From NCBI RefSeq assembly GCF_001279775.1, contig NZ_LGDG01000229.1, positions 10,131-74,130 on the forward strand: a stretch of DNA of 64,000 nt, given 5' to 3'. Both the position numbers and the translations under genes were made by a program. The notes beneath the pieces are model-generated. The model was given only the letters and a program-made list of their open reading frames with translations. It was not told the origin of the DNA and searched no databases. This document shows, in pieces, positions 1-8,396 of the stretch (its first letter is position 1; each line of letters starts with the position of its first letter). Origin of the DNA: Streptomyces sp. MMG1533 (GTDB lineage: Bacteria > Actinomycetota > Actinomycetes > Streptomycetales > Streptomycetaceae).

Positions 1-188
1 GGACCAAGCCGTCCTGGGCGCTGGTGGCCGGCTCTGACCAGGCGATCAACCCCGAGGTGCAGCGGTTCGGCGCGAAGCGGGCCGGGGCGACGGTCGTCGA
101 ACTGGAGGGCGCCTCGCACGCCGTGGCGGTGTCCCGGCCCAAGGACGTCGCCGACCTGATCCGCGAGGCGGTACGCGCGACGAGCTGA
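1..188 (+). CDS. alpha/beta hydrolase, C-terminal end only (gene starts before the window)
   Basis: The reading frame enters from the left edge (first full codon at base 3) and ends at TGA 186-188, giving about 61 residues. The peptide contains DQAINPEVQRF, then LEGASHAVAVSRPKDVADLI. This matches the end of small alpha/beta hydrolases: the first block carries the late acidic residue region, and the SHAVAVSRP stretch supplies the catalytic His followed by the last helix. The nucleophile elbow lies outside the window. Substrate cannot be inferred. A 127-base gap separates it from the next gene on the same strand. Confidence 0.75.
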   Translation, partial: TKPSWALVAGSDQAINPEVQRFGAKRAGATVVELEGASHAVAVSRPKDVADLIREAVRATS

Positions 189-315
189 CCTGGCGGCTCC
201 CGCCCCGCCTTCCGGGCACACCGCTCGTTTACCTCCGGCACACAGCACCCCCCTACACTTCTCGTGATCATGCTCGGGCGTTCCGGCTCGCGCATGGTGT
301 GCACGAGGGGGCGGA

Positions 316-2628
316 TTGGCCGAGGAGAGCGCGGTATTCGGGTCGCTGCTACGGGAGTTGCGGCTCGCCGCGTCATTGACGCTGGAGGGCCTGGCCGAGG
401 CGTCGGGTGTGAGCGTGCGGGGCATCGGGGACCTGGAACGGGGCCGACGGGCGGCCCCGCAGCGCCGTACGGTGGCCGCGCTCGCCGACGGCCTGGGGCT
501 GGACGAGGCGGAGCGGGAGCGGCTGCTCGCGGCGGCCCGGTCCGGACGCAGCCCGGGCTACAGCCCGGTGGGAGTGCGTGCCTTCCCGCGTGGCATCGAC
601 GACTTCGTGGGCCGTGAGCGGGAGTTGGTGCGGTTGGCGGAGCTCGCCGACCGAGCCGTGGCCCCGCACCCGCACCCGCACCCGCACGCCGACGGGGGCG
701 GGCCCGGTACGGCCGCCTCCGGGAAGCCGGCGGTGGTGGCGGCGGTGTCCGGGCCGCCGGGGACGGGCAAGACCACACTCGCGCTGCACGGCGCCCGGCA
801 GCTCGCCGACCGGTTCCCCGACGGGCAGTTGCTGGTGGACCTGCGCGGGATGGACGACGCGCCGCCCGAGCCGGCCGAGCTGATGCTGGGCGTGCTCAAG
901 GCGCTGGGGGTGGCCGACCGGGACCTCGCGAAGGCCGGGCCGCAGGGCCGTCCCGGGCTCTACCGCCGGGCGCTGGCCGACCGGCGGTATCTGCTGGTGC
1001 TGGACAACGCCCGTGACGAGGCGCAGGTCCGCCCCCTGCTGCCCGGCAGCGGCGGCGGGATGGTGCTGGTGACCAGTCGCCGGATGCTCACCGGCCTGGA
1101 GAGCGTGCACCGTATGCCGCTCGGGGAACTCGGCGCGGACGATGCGGCCGCGTTCCTGACCGGCCTGGTGGGGGCGGAGCGGGCCGGTGCGGACGAGGCC
1201 GCGCTGGTCGAGGTCGCCCAGCGGTGCGGCCACCTGCCGCTGGCGCTGCGCGTGGCCGGCAACTGGCTTGCCACCCGCACCGGTTGGAGCGTGCGCCGGC
1301 TGGCCGACCGCCTCGCCCTGGAGGAACGCCGCCTGGACGCACTGGCGGCCGGGGACGTCCGTGTGTCGGCCGCCTTCGACCTGTCCTACCGCCAGCTCAC
1401 TCCCCCGGCCGCCCGCCTGTTCAGGCGCCTCTCCCTGGTCGAGGGTCCGGACGTCGGCGCCGCTTGTGCCGCCCGGCTGACCGGGCAGATGCTCTTCGAC
1501 GCCGAGGACGCTCTGGAGGAACTGGTCGAGACCGGCCTGCTGGGTGTGGAGGGGGACCGCTACCGCTTCCACGACCTGCTGCGGTTGTTCGCCCGGACCC
1601 GCCTGGAGGCCGAGGAAAGCACCGAGGACGCCGCGCGGGCCCGTGCGGCGATGGACCGTTGGCTGCTGCGGACCGCGGTCGTGGCCGGTCGCTGGTACGA
1701 GCCCGACCACGGCGCCCCGCCGAAGACCTGGCAGGACAGCGTCGACCTGTCCACCGCCGACAAGGCCCGCCAGTGGCTGCAGGCCGAGGGTGCCAACTGG
1801 CTGGCCGCCCTGCGCCGGACCGCCGCCGCGGGCGACCACGCCACCGTGGTGGAGGTGGCCGAGGCCCTGCACTGGTTCTCCGACCAGTGGATCTTCTGGG
1901 GACACTGGCCCGAGGTCTTCGGCACCGCCGCCGACTCCGCCCAGGCCCTGGACGACCCGCTCGTCGAAGCCACCCAACTCAACTACCACGCCTGGGCCCT
2001 GCTCCTGTGCGAAGGCCGCCACCGCGCCGGCCTCGACCGCTCGGCCCAGGCCCTCGCGGCCGCCGAGCGCGCCGGCGACCCGGGCCAGCAGGCCTGGGCC
2101 CACTTCTATCGCGCCTGGGCCCACCGCTTGCTGGGCGACCTCGCGGCGGCCGTCGACCACAACGGTCATGCCGCCCGGCTGTTCGAAGCCGCCGGCGATC
2201 TCCACGGCACCCTCCAGGCCATGGGCGGCCACGGAATGAGTCTGCTCGAGGAGGGCCGGGCCGAGGAGGCCATCGCCTCCGACCAGCGGGCGCTCGCCTT
2301 CCTGGACGAGAGCGGTGACCGGATCGAACCGCACATCTCCCGGATCACCCGCCTCAACCTGTACGCGAACACAGGTCGGGCCTGTCTCGCCCTGAAGCGT
2401 TGGGACGAGGCCGTGACCCATCTGCAGACCGCCGTGAACCTCGGCCGCGACAGCGGCAACACCGCCATGGAGGGCCGCTTCCTGATCACCCTGGGTATCG
2501 CCCTGCTGGGCGCGGGACACCAGGACCGAGCCCGGCTGGCCTTCACCCGCTGCCTTTCCCTCGGTGCCGACGCCGACCCCCAGAGCGTCAGTCAGGCCCG
2601 GGAGCAACTCGCCCGCATCGACAGCTGA
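316..2628 (+). CDS. XRE-family helix-turn-helix regulator with NB-ARC (STAND) ATPase and TPR repeats
   Basis: A 770-residue signal-transducing regulator. Residues about 8-70 form a Cro/C1-type HTH (LTLEGLAEASGVSVRGIGDLERG). A linker with a His-Pro repeat around residues 116-124 leads into an NB-ARC ATPase with Walker A GPPGTGKTT at about 145 and a VLVTSRR sensor segment. The C-terminal 350 residues are Ala/Leu-rich TPR-like helices. The start is TTG 316, preceded by the purine-rich GAGGGGG at 305-311; no ATG is in frame nearby. Relatives are the AfsR/SARP-like STAND regulators, but there is no BTAD/OmpR domain here. Ligand and target genes are unknown. A long antisense frame on the opposite strand is a GC-codon shadow. 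Confidence 0.85.
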   Translation: MAEESAVFGSLLRELRLAASLTLEGLAEASGVSVRGIGDLERGRRAAPQRRTVAALADGLGLDEAERERLLAAARSGRSPGYSPVGVRAFPRGIDDFVGRERELVRLAELADRAVAPHPHPHPHADGGGPGTAASGKPAVVAAVSGPPGTGKTTLALHGARQLADRFPDGQLLVDLRGMDDAPPEPAELMLGVLKALGVADRDLAKAGPQGRPGLYRRALADRRYLLVLDNARDEAQVRPLLPGSGGGMVLVTSRRMLTGLESVHRMPLGELGADDAAAFLTGLVGAERAGADEAALVEVAQRCGHLPLALRVAGNWLATRTGWSVRRLADRLALEERRLDALAAGDVRVSAAFDLSYRQLTPPAARLFRRLSLVEGPDVGAACAARLTGQMLFDAEDALEELVETGLLGVEGDRYRFHDLLRLFARTRLEAEESTEDAARARAAMDRWLLRTAVVAGRWYEPDHGAPPKTWQDSVDLSTADKARQWLQAEGANWLAALRRTAAAGDHATVVEVAEALHWFSDQWIFWGHWPEVFGTAADSAQALDDPLVEATQLNYHAWALLLCEGRHRAGLDRSAQALAAAERAGDPGQQAWAHFYRAWAHRLLGDLAAAVDHNGHAARLFEAAGDLHGTLQAMGGHGMSLLEEGRAEEAIASDQRALAFLDESGDRIEPHISRITRLNLYANTGRACLALKRWDEAVTHLQTAVNLGRDSGNTAMEGRFLITLGIALLGAGHQDRARLAFTRCLSLGADADPQSVSQAREQLARIDS

Positions 2629-2648
2629 TTCCTCCTCGCCGGGGCTCG

Positions 2649-2685
2649 GCAGGCATACGTGCGGGCAGCCGGACTTTCTGCCTGC
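2649..2685 (+). terminator. inverted repeat after the NB-ARC regulator
   Basis: GCAGGCA at 2649-2655 and TGCCTGC at 2679-2685 are perfect 7-base arms around a 23-base spacer, 21 bases past the stop codon. It may be a weak terminator, or an operator for the AraC gene that starts at 2801. The long spacer makes either reading tentative. Confidence 0.3.
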
Positions 2686-2800
2686 GATGTGCCTGGAGCC
2701 CGCAACGGCCGACTGCTTGGCTGGTCAGGCGGGGAAAACCGGTCGCGCAGGGCTCGGCCGGGGTCCCCGTCGGCGCCGTACGTGAGGAGGGGAAGGCCAG

Positions 2801-3829
2801 TTGAGTCCGGTAGTGACGACCGCTTCGGTTCCCGATCAGGACAAGATCGCATACTGGCGGAACGCGGTGGGCAAGGCGCTGGTGCCCATGACCGTCGCCC
2901 CGCGCGGCACCGGTCCGTTCGCCGGGCGCCTCACGACCAGCCGCCTCGGCTGTCTCCAGGTGTCCACGATGGAGGCCGACGCCAATCGGGTCAGCCGCAC
3001 CCAAGCCCTCATCGCGCGCCCGTCCGAGGCGTTCGTGGGCGTCGGCATCCAGGTGGCGGGCTCGGCGACCCTCGTCCAGGACGGCCGGCGGGCCCAGGTG
3101 GGCGAGGGCGACCTGATGGTGTACGACACGACACGGCCGTACTCCTTCGACTACCCGGAGCGGTTCTCCACCCACGTCTTCCAGCTGCCCCACCGCGCGC
3201 TGGGCGTACCGGAGTCCGACATCCGCCGGGTCACCGCCACCGCCGTGGGCACTGCGGACGGCGTCGGTGCGGTGCTGCTGTCGTTGCTCGGCACGCTGGC
3301 CGCCTCGGCCCCCTCCTACTCCCCGGCCACCGGGGGCAGACTGGCCGGCAGCGTCATCGACCTCTTCGCCGCCCTGGTGACCGAGCAGACCCGGCAGGCC
3401 ACGCCGGAGGCGGACAGCACCCGCAGTCACCTCGTGCCGCGCATCCGCGCCCACATCGACCGGAACCTGGGGGATCCGGCCCTCTCGCCGGAGGCCGTCG
3501 CGGGGGCGCACCGGATATCCGTCCGATACCTGCACCGGCTCTTCGAGGGCGAGGGAATCACCGTCTCGCGGCTGATCCAGCAGCGTCGCCTGGAGGAGTG
3601 CGCACGCGAACTGGCGCGTCGCGGCAGGACGAACCCGACCGTGTCGGCCGTGGCCCAGCGCTGGGGCTTCGTCAGTCCCGCCCACTTCAGCCGGGCCTTC
3701 CGCACCGCGTACGGCCTCGCGCCACGCGAGTGGCGCAGCCTGCGCGCCGCGGAAGTCGCCGAAGTCGCCGACGCACCGCAGGCCGACAGAGCTTCGGCGC
3801 CGGCTCTCCCCGCCGCAGAGCACCGGTAG
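2801..3829 (+). CDS. AraC/XylS-family transcriptional regulator (cupin-like N-terminal sensor)
   Basis: A 342-residue protein. The N-terminal two-thirds resemble the AraC_binding_2 sensor (WRNAVGKALVPM near residue 19; DLMVYDTTRPYSFDY near 106). The last 110 residues hold two HTH motifs, with ISVRYLHRLFEGEGITVSRL and later VSAVAQRWGFVSPAHFSRAF, the latter being the signature helix of the family. The start is TTG 2801 behind a strong GAGGAGGGGAAGG ribosome site. An Ala-rich tail ends the protein. Directly downstream lies the broken end of an alpha/beta hydrolase gene (3838-4134), which may be its former target. No effector can be predicted. Confidence 0.9.
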   Translation: MSPVVTTASVPDQDKIAYWRNAVGKALVPMTVAPRGTGPFAGRLTTSRLGCLQVSTMEADANRVSRTQALIARPSEAFVGVGIQVAGSATLVQDGRRAQVGEGDLMVYDTTRPYSFDYPERFSTHVFQLPHRALGVPESDIRRVTATAVGTADGVGAVLLSLLGTLAASAPSYSPATGGRLAGSVIDLFAALVTEQTRQATPEADSTRSHLVPRIRAHIDRNLGDPALSPEAVAGAHRISVRYLHRLFEGEGITVSRLIQQRRLEECARELARRGRTNPTVSAVAQRWGFVSPAHFSRAFRTAYGLAPREWRSLRAAEVAEVADAPQADRASAPALPAAEHR

Positions 3830-3837
3830 CAGCCGCA

Positions 3838-4134
3838 GACGAGCGACACGACGTATGGCGGCGGAGCGAGGCGACCGCCTCGCCGCTGCGGGCCTCGCCG
3901 GACCAGCCGGCCGGGCTCCCTGCGGCGTTGGCCGTCACCGGTGAGGCCGACGTCCTGCGCGACGAGGGCGAGGCCTACGCGGCGAAGGTCCGGGCGGCGG
4001 GCGTGCCCGTGATGTCCCTGCGCCACCACGGCACGATCCACGCCTTCATGGTGCTCGACCCCCTGCGCGGCACCGATGCCGCCCGCGCCGTCCTCGGGCA
4101 GGCCCCGGACACCGTGCACGTGGCCCTGCGCCGT
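3838..4134 (+). pseudogene. remnant of an alpha/beta hydrolase (acetylesterase/HSL-like), C-terminal third only
   Basis: In the frame of base 3838 the translation reads ASPLRASPDQPAGLPAALAV, then TGEADVLRDEGEAYAAKVRA, then VSLRHHG-like text (VMSLRHHGTIHAFMVLDPLR). This is the recognisable C-terminus of hormone-sensitive-lipase-type hydrolases: the catalytic Asp lies in EADVLRDEG and the catalytic His in GTIHAFM. The HGGG oxyanion loop and GDSAGG nucleophile elbow are missing, there is no start codon or ribosome site, and the frame runs past the expected end. It starts 9 bases after the AraC stop, so a deletion probably fused the hydrolase tail to the regulator's 3' flank. Confidence 0.7.
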
Positions 4135-4174
4135 CACCGCCACCGATCCACCGCGGCGGCGGCGCGTCCCGTGC

Positions 4175-6067
4175 CTAGGCCGCCGCGATCTCCGTCACCC
4201 CGTCCGGCCCCTGCGCGAACTGCGTCCGGTACAGCTCCGTGTACCGTCCCTCGACCGCCAGCAGCTCCTCGTGCGTGCCGCGTTCCACGATCCTCCCCGC
4301 CTCGACGACGAGGATCAGGTCCGCCGCGCGCACGGTGGACAGCCGGTGGGCGATCACCACGGCCGTCCTGCCCTCGAGGGCCTCGGTGAGCGCCTCCTGG
4401 ACGGCCGCCTCCGAGGTGTTGTCCAGGTGGGCGGTGGCCTCGTCGAGGATGACGACGCGCTGGCGGGCCAGCAGCAGCCGGGCGATGGTCATGCGCTGGC
4501 GTTCGCCGCCGGAGAGCCGGTAGCCGCGCTCGCCGACCACCGTGTCGAGGCCGTCGGGCAGGGACCGCACGAGATCGTCGAGGCGGGAGCGGCGCAGGGC
4601 GTCCCACAGTTCGGGCTCGGTCGCGGTGGGGCGGGCGAGGAGGAGGTTGGCACGGACGGTGTCGTGGAAGAGGTGGCCGTCCTGGGTGACCATGCCGAGG
4701 GCGCCGCGCAGTGAGTCGGTGCTCAGGTCGCGGACGTCGACACCGCCGACCCGGACGGCGCCCTCGTCGACGTCGTACAGGCGCGGCAGCAGTTGTGCGA
4801 CCGTCGACTTGCCGGCGCCGGACGTGCCGACGAGCGCGACGGTCTGCCCGGGTTCGGCGCGGAAGGAGATGCCGTGCAGGACCTCGGCGCCGCCGCGGGA
4901 GTCGAGGGTGGCCACCTCCTCCAGGGAGGCGAGGGAGACCTTGTCGGCGGAGGGGTAGCCGAAGCGGACGTTCTCGAACTCGACGGAGACCGGGCCCTCG
5001 GGGACCGGCCGTGCGTGCGGCTGCTCCTTGATCAGCGGCTCCAGGTCCAGCACCTCGAAGACGCGCTCGAAGCTGACCAGGGCGCTCATCACCTCGACGC
5101 GGGCGCCGGCCAGTGCGGTCAGCGGGGCGTACAGGCGGGTCAGGAGCAGGGCGAGAGCCACGACGGCGCCCGGGTCGAGGGTGCCGCGCAGGGCGAACCA
5201 GCCGCCGAGGCCGTAGACCAGGGCGAGGGCCAGGGCGGAGACCAGGGTCAGGGCGGTGATGAACATGGACTGCGCCATGGCCGTCCGTACGCCGATGTCC
5301 CGCACCTGGCGCGCGCGGACGGCGAACTCCTCGGACTCCTCCTCCGGGCGGCCGAAGAGCTTGACCAGGGTGGCGCCGGGTGCGGAGAAGCGTTCGGTCA
5401 TCCGGGTGCCCATCGCCGCGTTCAGGGCCGCCGCCTCCCGCTGCATTCCGGCCATCCGCCTGCCCATGCGCCTCGCCGGGATCACGAACACCGGCAGCAG
5501 CACCAGCGCGAGCAGAGTGATCTGCCAGGACAGGGTGAGCATCACAGCGAGCGTGAGCAGCAGCGTGACCAGGTTGCTCACCACTCCGGAGAGTGTGTTG
5601 CTGAAGGCGCGCTGGGCGCCGATGACGTCGTTGTTGAGACGGGAGACGAGCGCTCCCGTACGAGTACGTGTGAAGAACGCGACCGGCATCCGCTGCACAT
5701 GATCGAACACAGCCGTCCGCAGATCGAGGATGAGGCCCTCTCCGAGCGTCGCCGACAGCCGTCGGCCGAGCACGCCGAGGGTCGCCTCCGCGACCGCGAT
5801 GAGCGCGATGAGCAGGGCCAGGCGTACGACCGTGCCTTCGTCGTCGCCCGACACGATCGCGTTCACCACGCGTCCGGCGAGTACCGGGGTCGCGACGGCG
5901 AGCAGCGCGGTCACCACGCCGAGCGCCACGAACCGGGCGATACGGCGGCGGTGCGGGCGGGCGAACGCGCCGATGCGGCGCAGCGTGTCGCGGGCGAGGG
6001 GGCGGCGTTTCTGCTCGGCGTTCATGACGCTGTGCAGCTGTGTCCAGGCTGTGGTCTCCATGCTCAT
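4175..6067 (-). CDS. ABC exporter, half-transporter (fused membrane and ATPase domains)
   Basis: A 630-residue type IV ABC exporter: about six membrane helices in residues 40-320, then an ATPase. It has Walker A GTSGAGKST, signature LSGGERQRM, Walker B VVILDEATAHLD and H-loop VVIAHRLSTV. The start is ATG 6067, with an in-frame ATG two codons on. The upstream frame stays open but looks non-coding. The promoter at 6075-6105 has a 19-base spacer filled by a palindrome, typical of SoxR/MerR activation, and places transcription start almost at the ATG. From memory, Streptomyces coelicolor SoxR controls an ABC transporter (SCO7008) not far from its isocitrate dehydrogenase gene (SCO7000); the order here fits. 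A redox-active drug or pigment is a plausible substrate (inference). Confidence 0.92.
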   Translation of the reverse strand: MSMETTAWTQLHSVMNAEQKRRPLARDTLRRIGAFARPHRRRIARFVALGVVTALLAVATPVLAGRVVNAIVSGDDEGTVVRLALLIALIAVAEATLGVLGRRLSATLGEGLILDLRTAVFDHVQRMPVAFFTRTRTGALVSRLNNDVIGAQRAFSNTLSGVVSNLVTLLLTLAVMLTLSWQITLLALVLLPVFVIPARRMGRRMAGMQREAAALNAAMGTRMTERFSAPGATLVKLFGRPEEESEEFAVRARQVRDIGVRTAMAQSMFITALTLVSALALALVYGLGGWFALRGTLDPGAVVALALLLTRLYAPLTALAGARVEVMSALVSFERVFEVLDLEPLIKEQPHARPVPEGPVSVEFENVRFGYPSADKVSLASLEEVATLDSRGGAEVLHGISFRAEPGQTVALVGTSGAGKSTVAQLLPRLYDVDEGAVRVGGVDVRDLSTDSLRGALGMVTQDGHLFHDTVRANLLLARPTATEPELWDALRRSRLDDLVRSLPDGLDTVVGERGYRLSGGERQRMTIARLLLARQRVVILDEATAHLDNTSEAAVQEALTEALEGRTAVVIAHRLSTVRAADLILVVEAGRIVERGTHEELLAVEGRYTELYRTQFAQGPDGVTEIAAA

Positions 6068-6074
6068 GGGAACG

Positions 6075-6105
6075 ACCGTAGAACCTCGAGCATGATTGAG
6101 GTCAA
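6075..6105 (-). promoter_or_regulatory. SoxR/MerR-type promoter of the ABC exporter
   Basis: Read on the minus strand: -35 TTGACC (6105-6100), a 19-base spacer, then -10 TACGGT (6080-6075). The near-palindrome ACCTC(N10)GAGGT spans 6083-6102, centred on CATG at 6091-6094. An overlong 19-base spacer holding a dyad between -35 and -10 is the hallmark of MerR-family activated promoters, and the half-sites resemble the SoxR box (CCTCAAG...CTTGAGG). A start site 6-7 bases past the -10 falls at about 6068, next to ATG 6067, so the mRNA would be leaderless or nearly so. Confidence 0.7.
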
Positions 6106-6139
6106 TGTGTTTCCGTCGTCCACCCTCGCGAAGGACCCG

Positions 6140-7180
6140 ATGACCGTACGCAATCCCCTGTCCCCGCTTCCGCAACCCGCAGTTGGTGTGGGCTGGGAAG
6201 CCTCTGCGGATGTGACAGCGGTACAACTCCCCGAACTTCCCCGTCGCGCCCGGGTCCGGCGGATCCGCCAGATCCTGTGCCTGCTTCCGCTCCTGCTCGT
6301 CACCGTCGTCGCGGTGGAGCACCGGTCCGTGCTCGCCGAGGGCTTCGGCCATCTGCGGAACGCCCGGTGGCCCTGGCTGGTGGTCGCGGTCGGCGCCACC
6401 TGCCTGACCTGGGTCGCCGCCGCCCTCACCCGGCAGGGTGCCGTCGTCGAGGCGCTGCCGAAACGGCGGCTGGTGGCCACGCAGTTCGCGGCGGGCGCGG
6501 CCAACCATCTGCTGCCGACGGGCCTGGGCGCGAGCGCGGTCAACCTGCGGTTCATGACGGTGTGCGGGCTTCCGCTCGCCCGTTCGTCCGCCGCCCTCGC
6601 CCTGTATCTGCTGGCCGAGTCGATCGGCCGGGTCGGCCTGCTGGCCGCGCTGCTCATCGCCTTCCCGGACGCGCTGCGGCTCGGGACGCTTGTGCCCGGC
6701 GGGGCCGTGGGCCCGCTGCTGCTGGCCGTCGTGGCGGTCCTGGTCGTGGCGGCGGGCGTGCTCGCGTGCGTACGACGGCTGCGTACGGCCGTGGTGTCCT
6801 TCCTGCGGACCGCGCTGGGCGAGGCACGGTCGGTGCACACGCGTCCGGCCCGGGCGCTCGCACTGTGGGGCGGCTCGCTGGCCTTCCCCGCGTTGCAGGC
6901 GACCGGGCTGGCCGCGGTGGGGCAGGCACTCGGGCTGCCGGTGCCGCCCGCGCACATGGCCCTCGCCTATCTGGCGGCGACGGTCGCGGTGGCCCTGGTG
7001 CCCGTGCCGGGCGGGATCGGCTCGGTCGAGGCGGCGCTGATCGTGGCCCTGGTGGCGGCGGGCGGCCCGGTGGCCGTGGCGACCGCCGTGGTGCTCGCCT
7101 ACCGGATCATCACGGTGTGGCTGCCGCTGCTGCCGGGTGCGCTGACGCTCGGCGCGCTGGTCCGGCTGAAGGTGATCTGA
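6140..7180 (+). CDS. lysylphosphatidylglycerol synthase/UPF0104-type integral membrane protein
   Basis: A membrane protein of 346 residues with about eight hydrophobic segments. The family features are the small-residue helix GAANHLLPTGLGASAVNLRF in the middle and the late motif ALVPVPGGIGSVEAALIVAL, shared with the flippase domain of MprF and with UPF0104 proteins. There is no C-terminal aminoacyl-transferase (FPT) domain, so it is probably a lipid or polyprenol-sugar translocation protein rather than an LPG synthase (inference). I chose ATG 6140, with AAGG just upstream; the in-frame ATG at 6092 lies inside the palindromic operator of the divergent ABC gene. It converges tail to tail with the oxidoreductase at 7182. 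Confidence 0.8.
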   Translation: MTVRNPLSPLPQPAVGVGWEASADVTAVQLPELPRRARVRRIRQILCLLPLLLVTVVAVEHRSVLAEGFGHLRNARWPWLVVAVGATCLTWVAAALTRQGAVVEALPKRRLVATQFAAGAANHLLPTGLGASAVNLRFMTVCGLPLARSSAALALYLLAESIGRVGLLAALLIAFPDALRLGTLVPGGAVGPLLLAVVAVLVVAAGVLACVRRLRTAVVSFLRTALGEARSVHTRPARALALWGGSLAFPALQATGLAAVGQALGLPVPPAHMALAYLAATVAVALVPVPGGIGSVEAALIVALVAAGGPVAVATAVVLAYRIITVWLPLLPGALTLGALVRLKVI

Positions 7181-7181
7181 C

Positions 7182-8396
7182 TCACCGCTCCGCGAGCGCC
7201 ACGCGCACCGGACCGCCCTTCGGATCCACGCGCCCGGCCCAGCCTGCCGTCAGGGTCACCGTGCGGTTCGGTACGGCGCTCCAGAGGCGTTGGCGGTGCA
7301 GTGGGCGGCCGTCCTGGGTGACCCGCAGGACCGGACGGGACAGTTCGGCCGCGGTGCGCAGGACGTACGGCAGCCGGTCGGCCGGTGTGACCCGGTTCGG
7401 GGCGATCCAGCGCAGGGGCGGGTCCACGATCAGCGGGACGCCCTTCGGCGGTTCGGCTCCGGCGAGCGTCCCGAGGACGGCACCGGCCGCGTGCGCGCCC
7501 TCGCGGGCCGCGGTGGCCGCGCTCTCCACGGCGTGCAGCACACTGCCGACGGCGAACACGCCGGGCCGCGAGGTGTGCAGGGAGCCGTCGACGGCCGGTC
7601 CGCGGGTACCGGTGTCGAGGACCAGTCCGCCGCGCCGGGCCAGTTCGTGCTCGGGCACGAAGTCGCCGGTGAACACGACGGTGTCGCAGGGCAGCGTGGC
7701 CGTCCTGCCGTCCCGGTGGCGCACGCGTACGCCGGAGAGGCGTCCGTGGCCGACGAGTTCGGTGACCGTGGTGCCGGTGAGGAGCGGGATGGCGTGGCGC
7801 AGGCGGGCGTCGAGGGCACGGGCGGGCGTGGTCTGCGGGCGGGCCAGGTCGGTGACCATCGCGACGACCGAGGCTCCGACGGTCCGTACGGTGTCGGCGG
7901 CCGTGTACGAGACGTCCTCCGCGCCGACCACGACCGCGCGCGTGCCGATGTGCTGTCCATACAGGTGCACGGCCTGCTGGAGCTCGCCCGTGGTGTACAC
8001 CCCGGCGGGGCGGGTGCCGGGCACCAGCCGTGCGGCGCGGGGCCGTTCGCGCGCGCCGGTGGCCAGCACGACGGCCCGTGCGCCGATCGTCTCCTGCCCG
8101 TGCGGGCCGACCGTGTGCAGCGCCAGGGGTCCGGCCCAGTCGAGGGCCGTGACCCCGGTGCGGACGACGGCTCCGGCGCGCTCGGTGGCGGTGGCGAGCA
8201 GGTGGGCGTACTCGGGGCCGGTCAGCGGGTGCAGCCGGGTGCCGTAGCCGCCGTGCGCGCAGTGCCGTGCGACTCCCCCGGCGTGTTGCTCGCGTTCCAG
8301 GACCTCGACGCTGCGCACTCCGGCGGCGGCGAGGCGGGCGGCGGCGGCGAGGCCGGCCGGGCCGGCTCCCACGACCAGGACGTCAACCGCCCTCAC
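7182..8396 (-). CDS. FAD/NAD-dependent pyridine nucleotide-disulfide oxidoreductase (GlpB-like or accessory role)
   Basis: A 404-residue flavoprotein. The N-terminal FAD site is [19 protein letters not shown] (residues about 8-26), with VLATGARERPR before a second dinucleotide fold (RAVVVGAEDVSYTAADTV) and a late GVFAVGSVLHAVESAATAAREG FAD segment. Two-dinucleotide oxidoreductases of this shape often sit beside GlpA-like enzymes and pass electrons on. GTG 8396 overlaps the upstream gene's TGA (GTGA), so it is translationally coupled as the last gene of a three-gene operon. The redox-active CxxC of true disulfide reductases is not seen. Confidence 0.82.
   Translation of the reverse strand: MRAVDVLVVGAGPAGLAAAARLAAAGVRSVEVLEREQHAGGVARHCAHGGYGTRLHPLTGPEYAHLLATATERAGAVVRTGVTALDWAGPLALHTVGPHGQETIGARAVVLATGARERPRAARLVPGTRPAGVYTTGELQQAVHLYGQHIGTRAVVVGAEDVSYTAADTVRTVGASVVAMVTDLARPQTTPARALDARLRHAIPLLTGTTVTELVGHGRLSGVRVRHRDGRTATLPCDTVVFTGDFVPEHELARRGGLVLDTGTRGPAVDGSLHTSRPGVFAVGSVLHAVESAATAAREGAHAAGAVLGTLAGAEPPKGVPLIVDPPLRWIAPNRVTPADRLPYVLRTAAELSRPVLRVTQDGRPLHRQRLWSAVPNRTVTLTAGWAGRVDPKGGPVRVALAER

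Noticed and set aside
373..2607. 744-codon open frame antisense to the NB-ARC regulator
   Set aside because: It mirrors the regulator in GC-rich DNA, is Gly/Val/Gln-rich with no domain motifs, and third-position GC bias supports the plus-strand gene only.
6068..6955. N-terminal extension of the ABC exporter in the same frame
   Set aside because: It overlaps the divergent membrane protein gene and crosses the promoter; text is Arg/Gln-rich and unlike any ABC domain.
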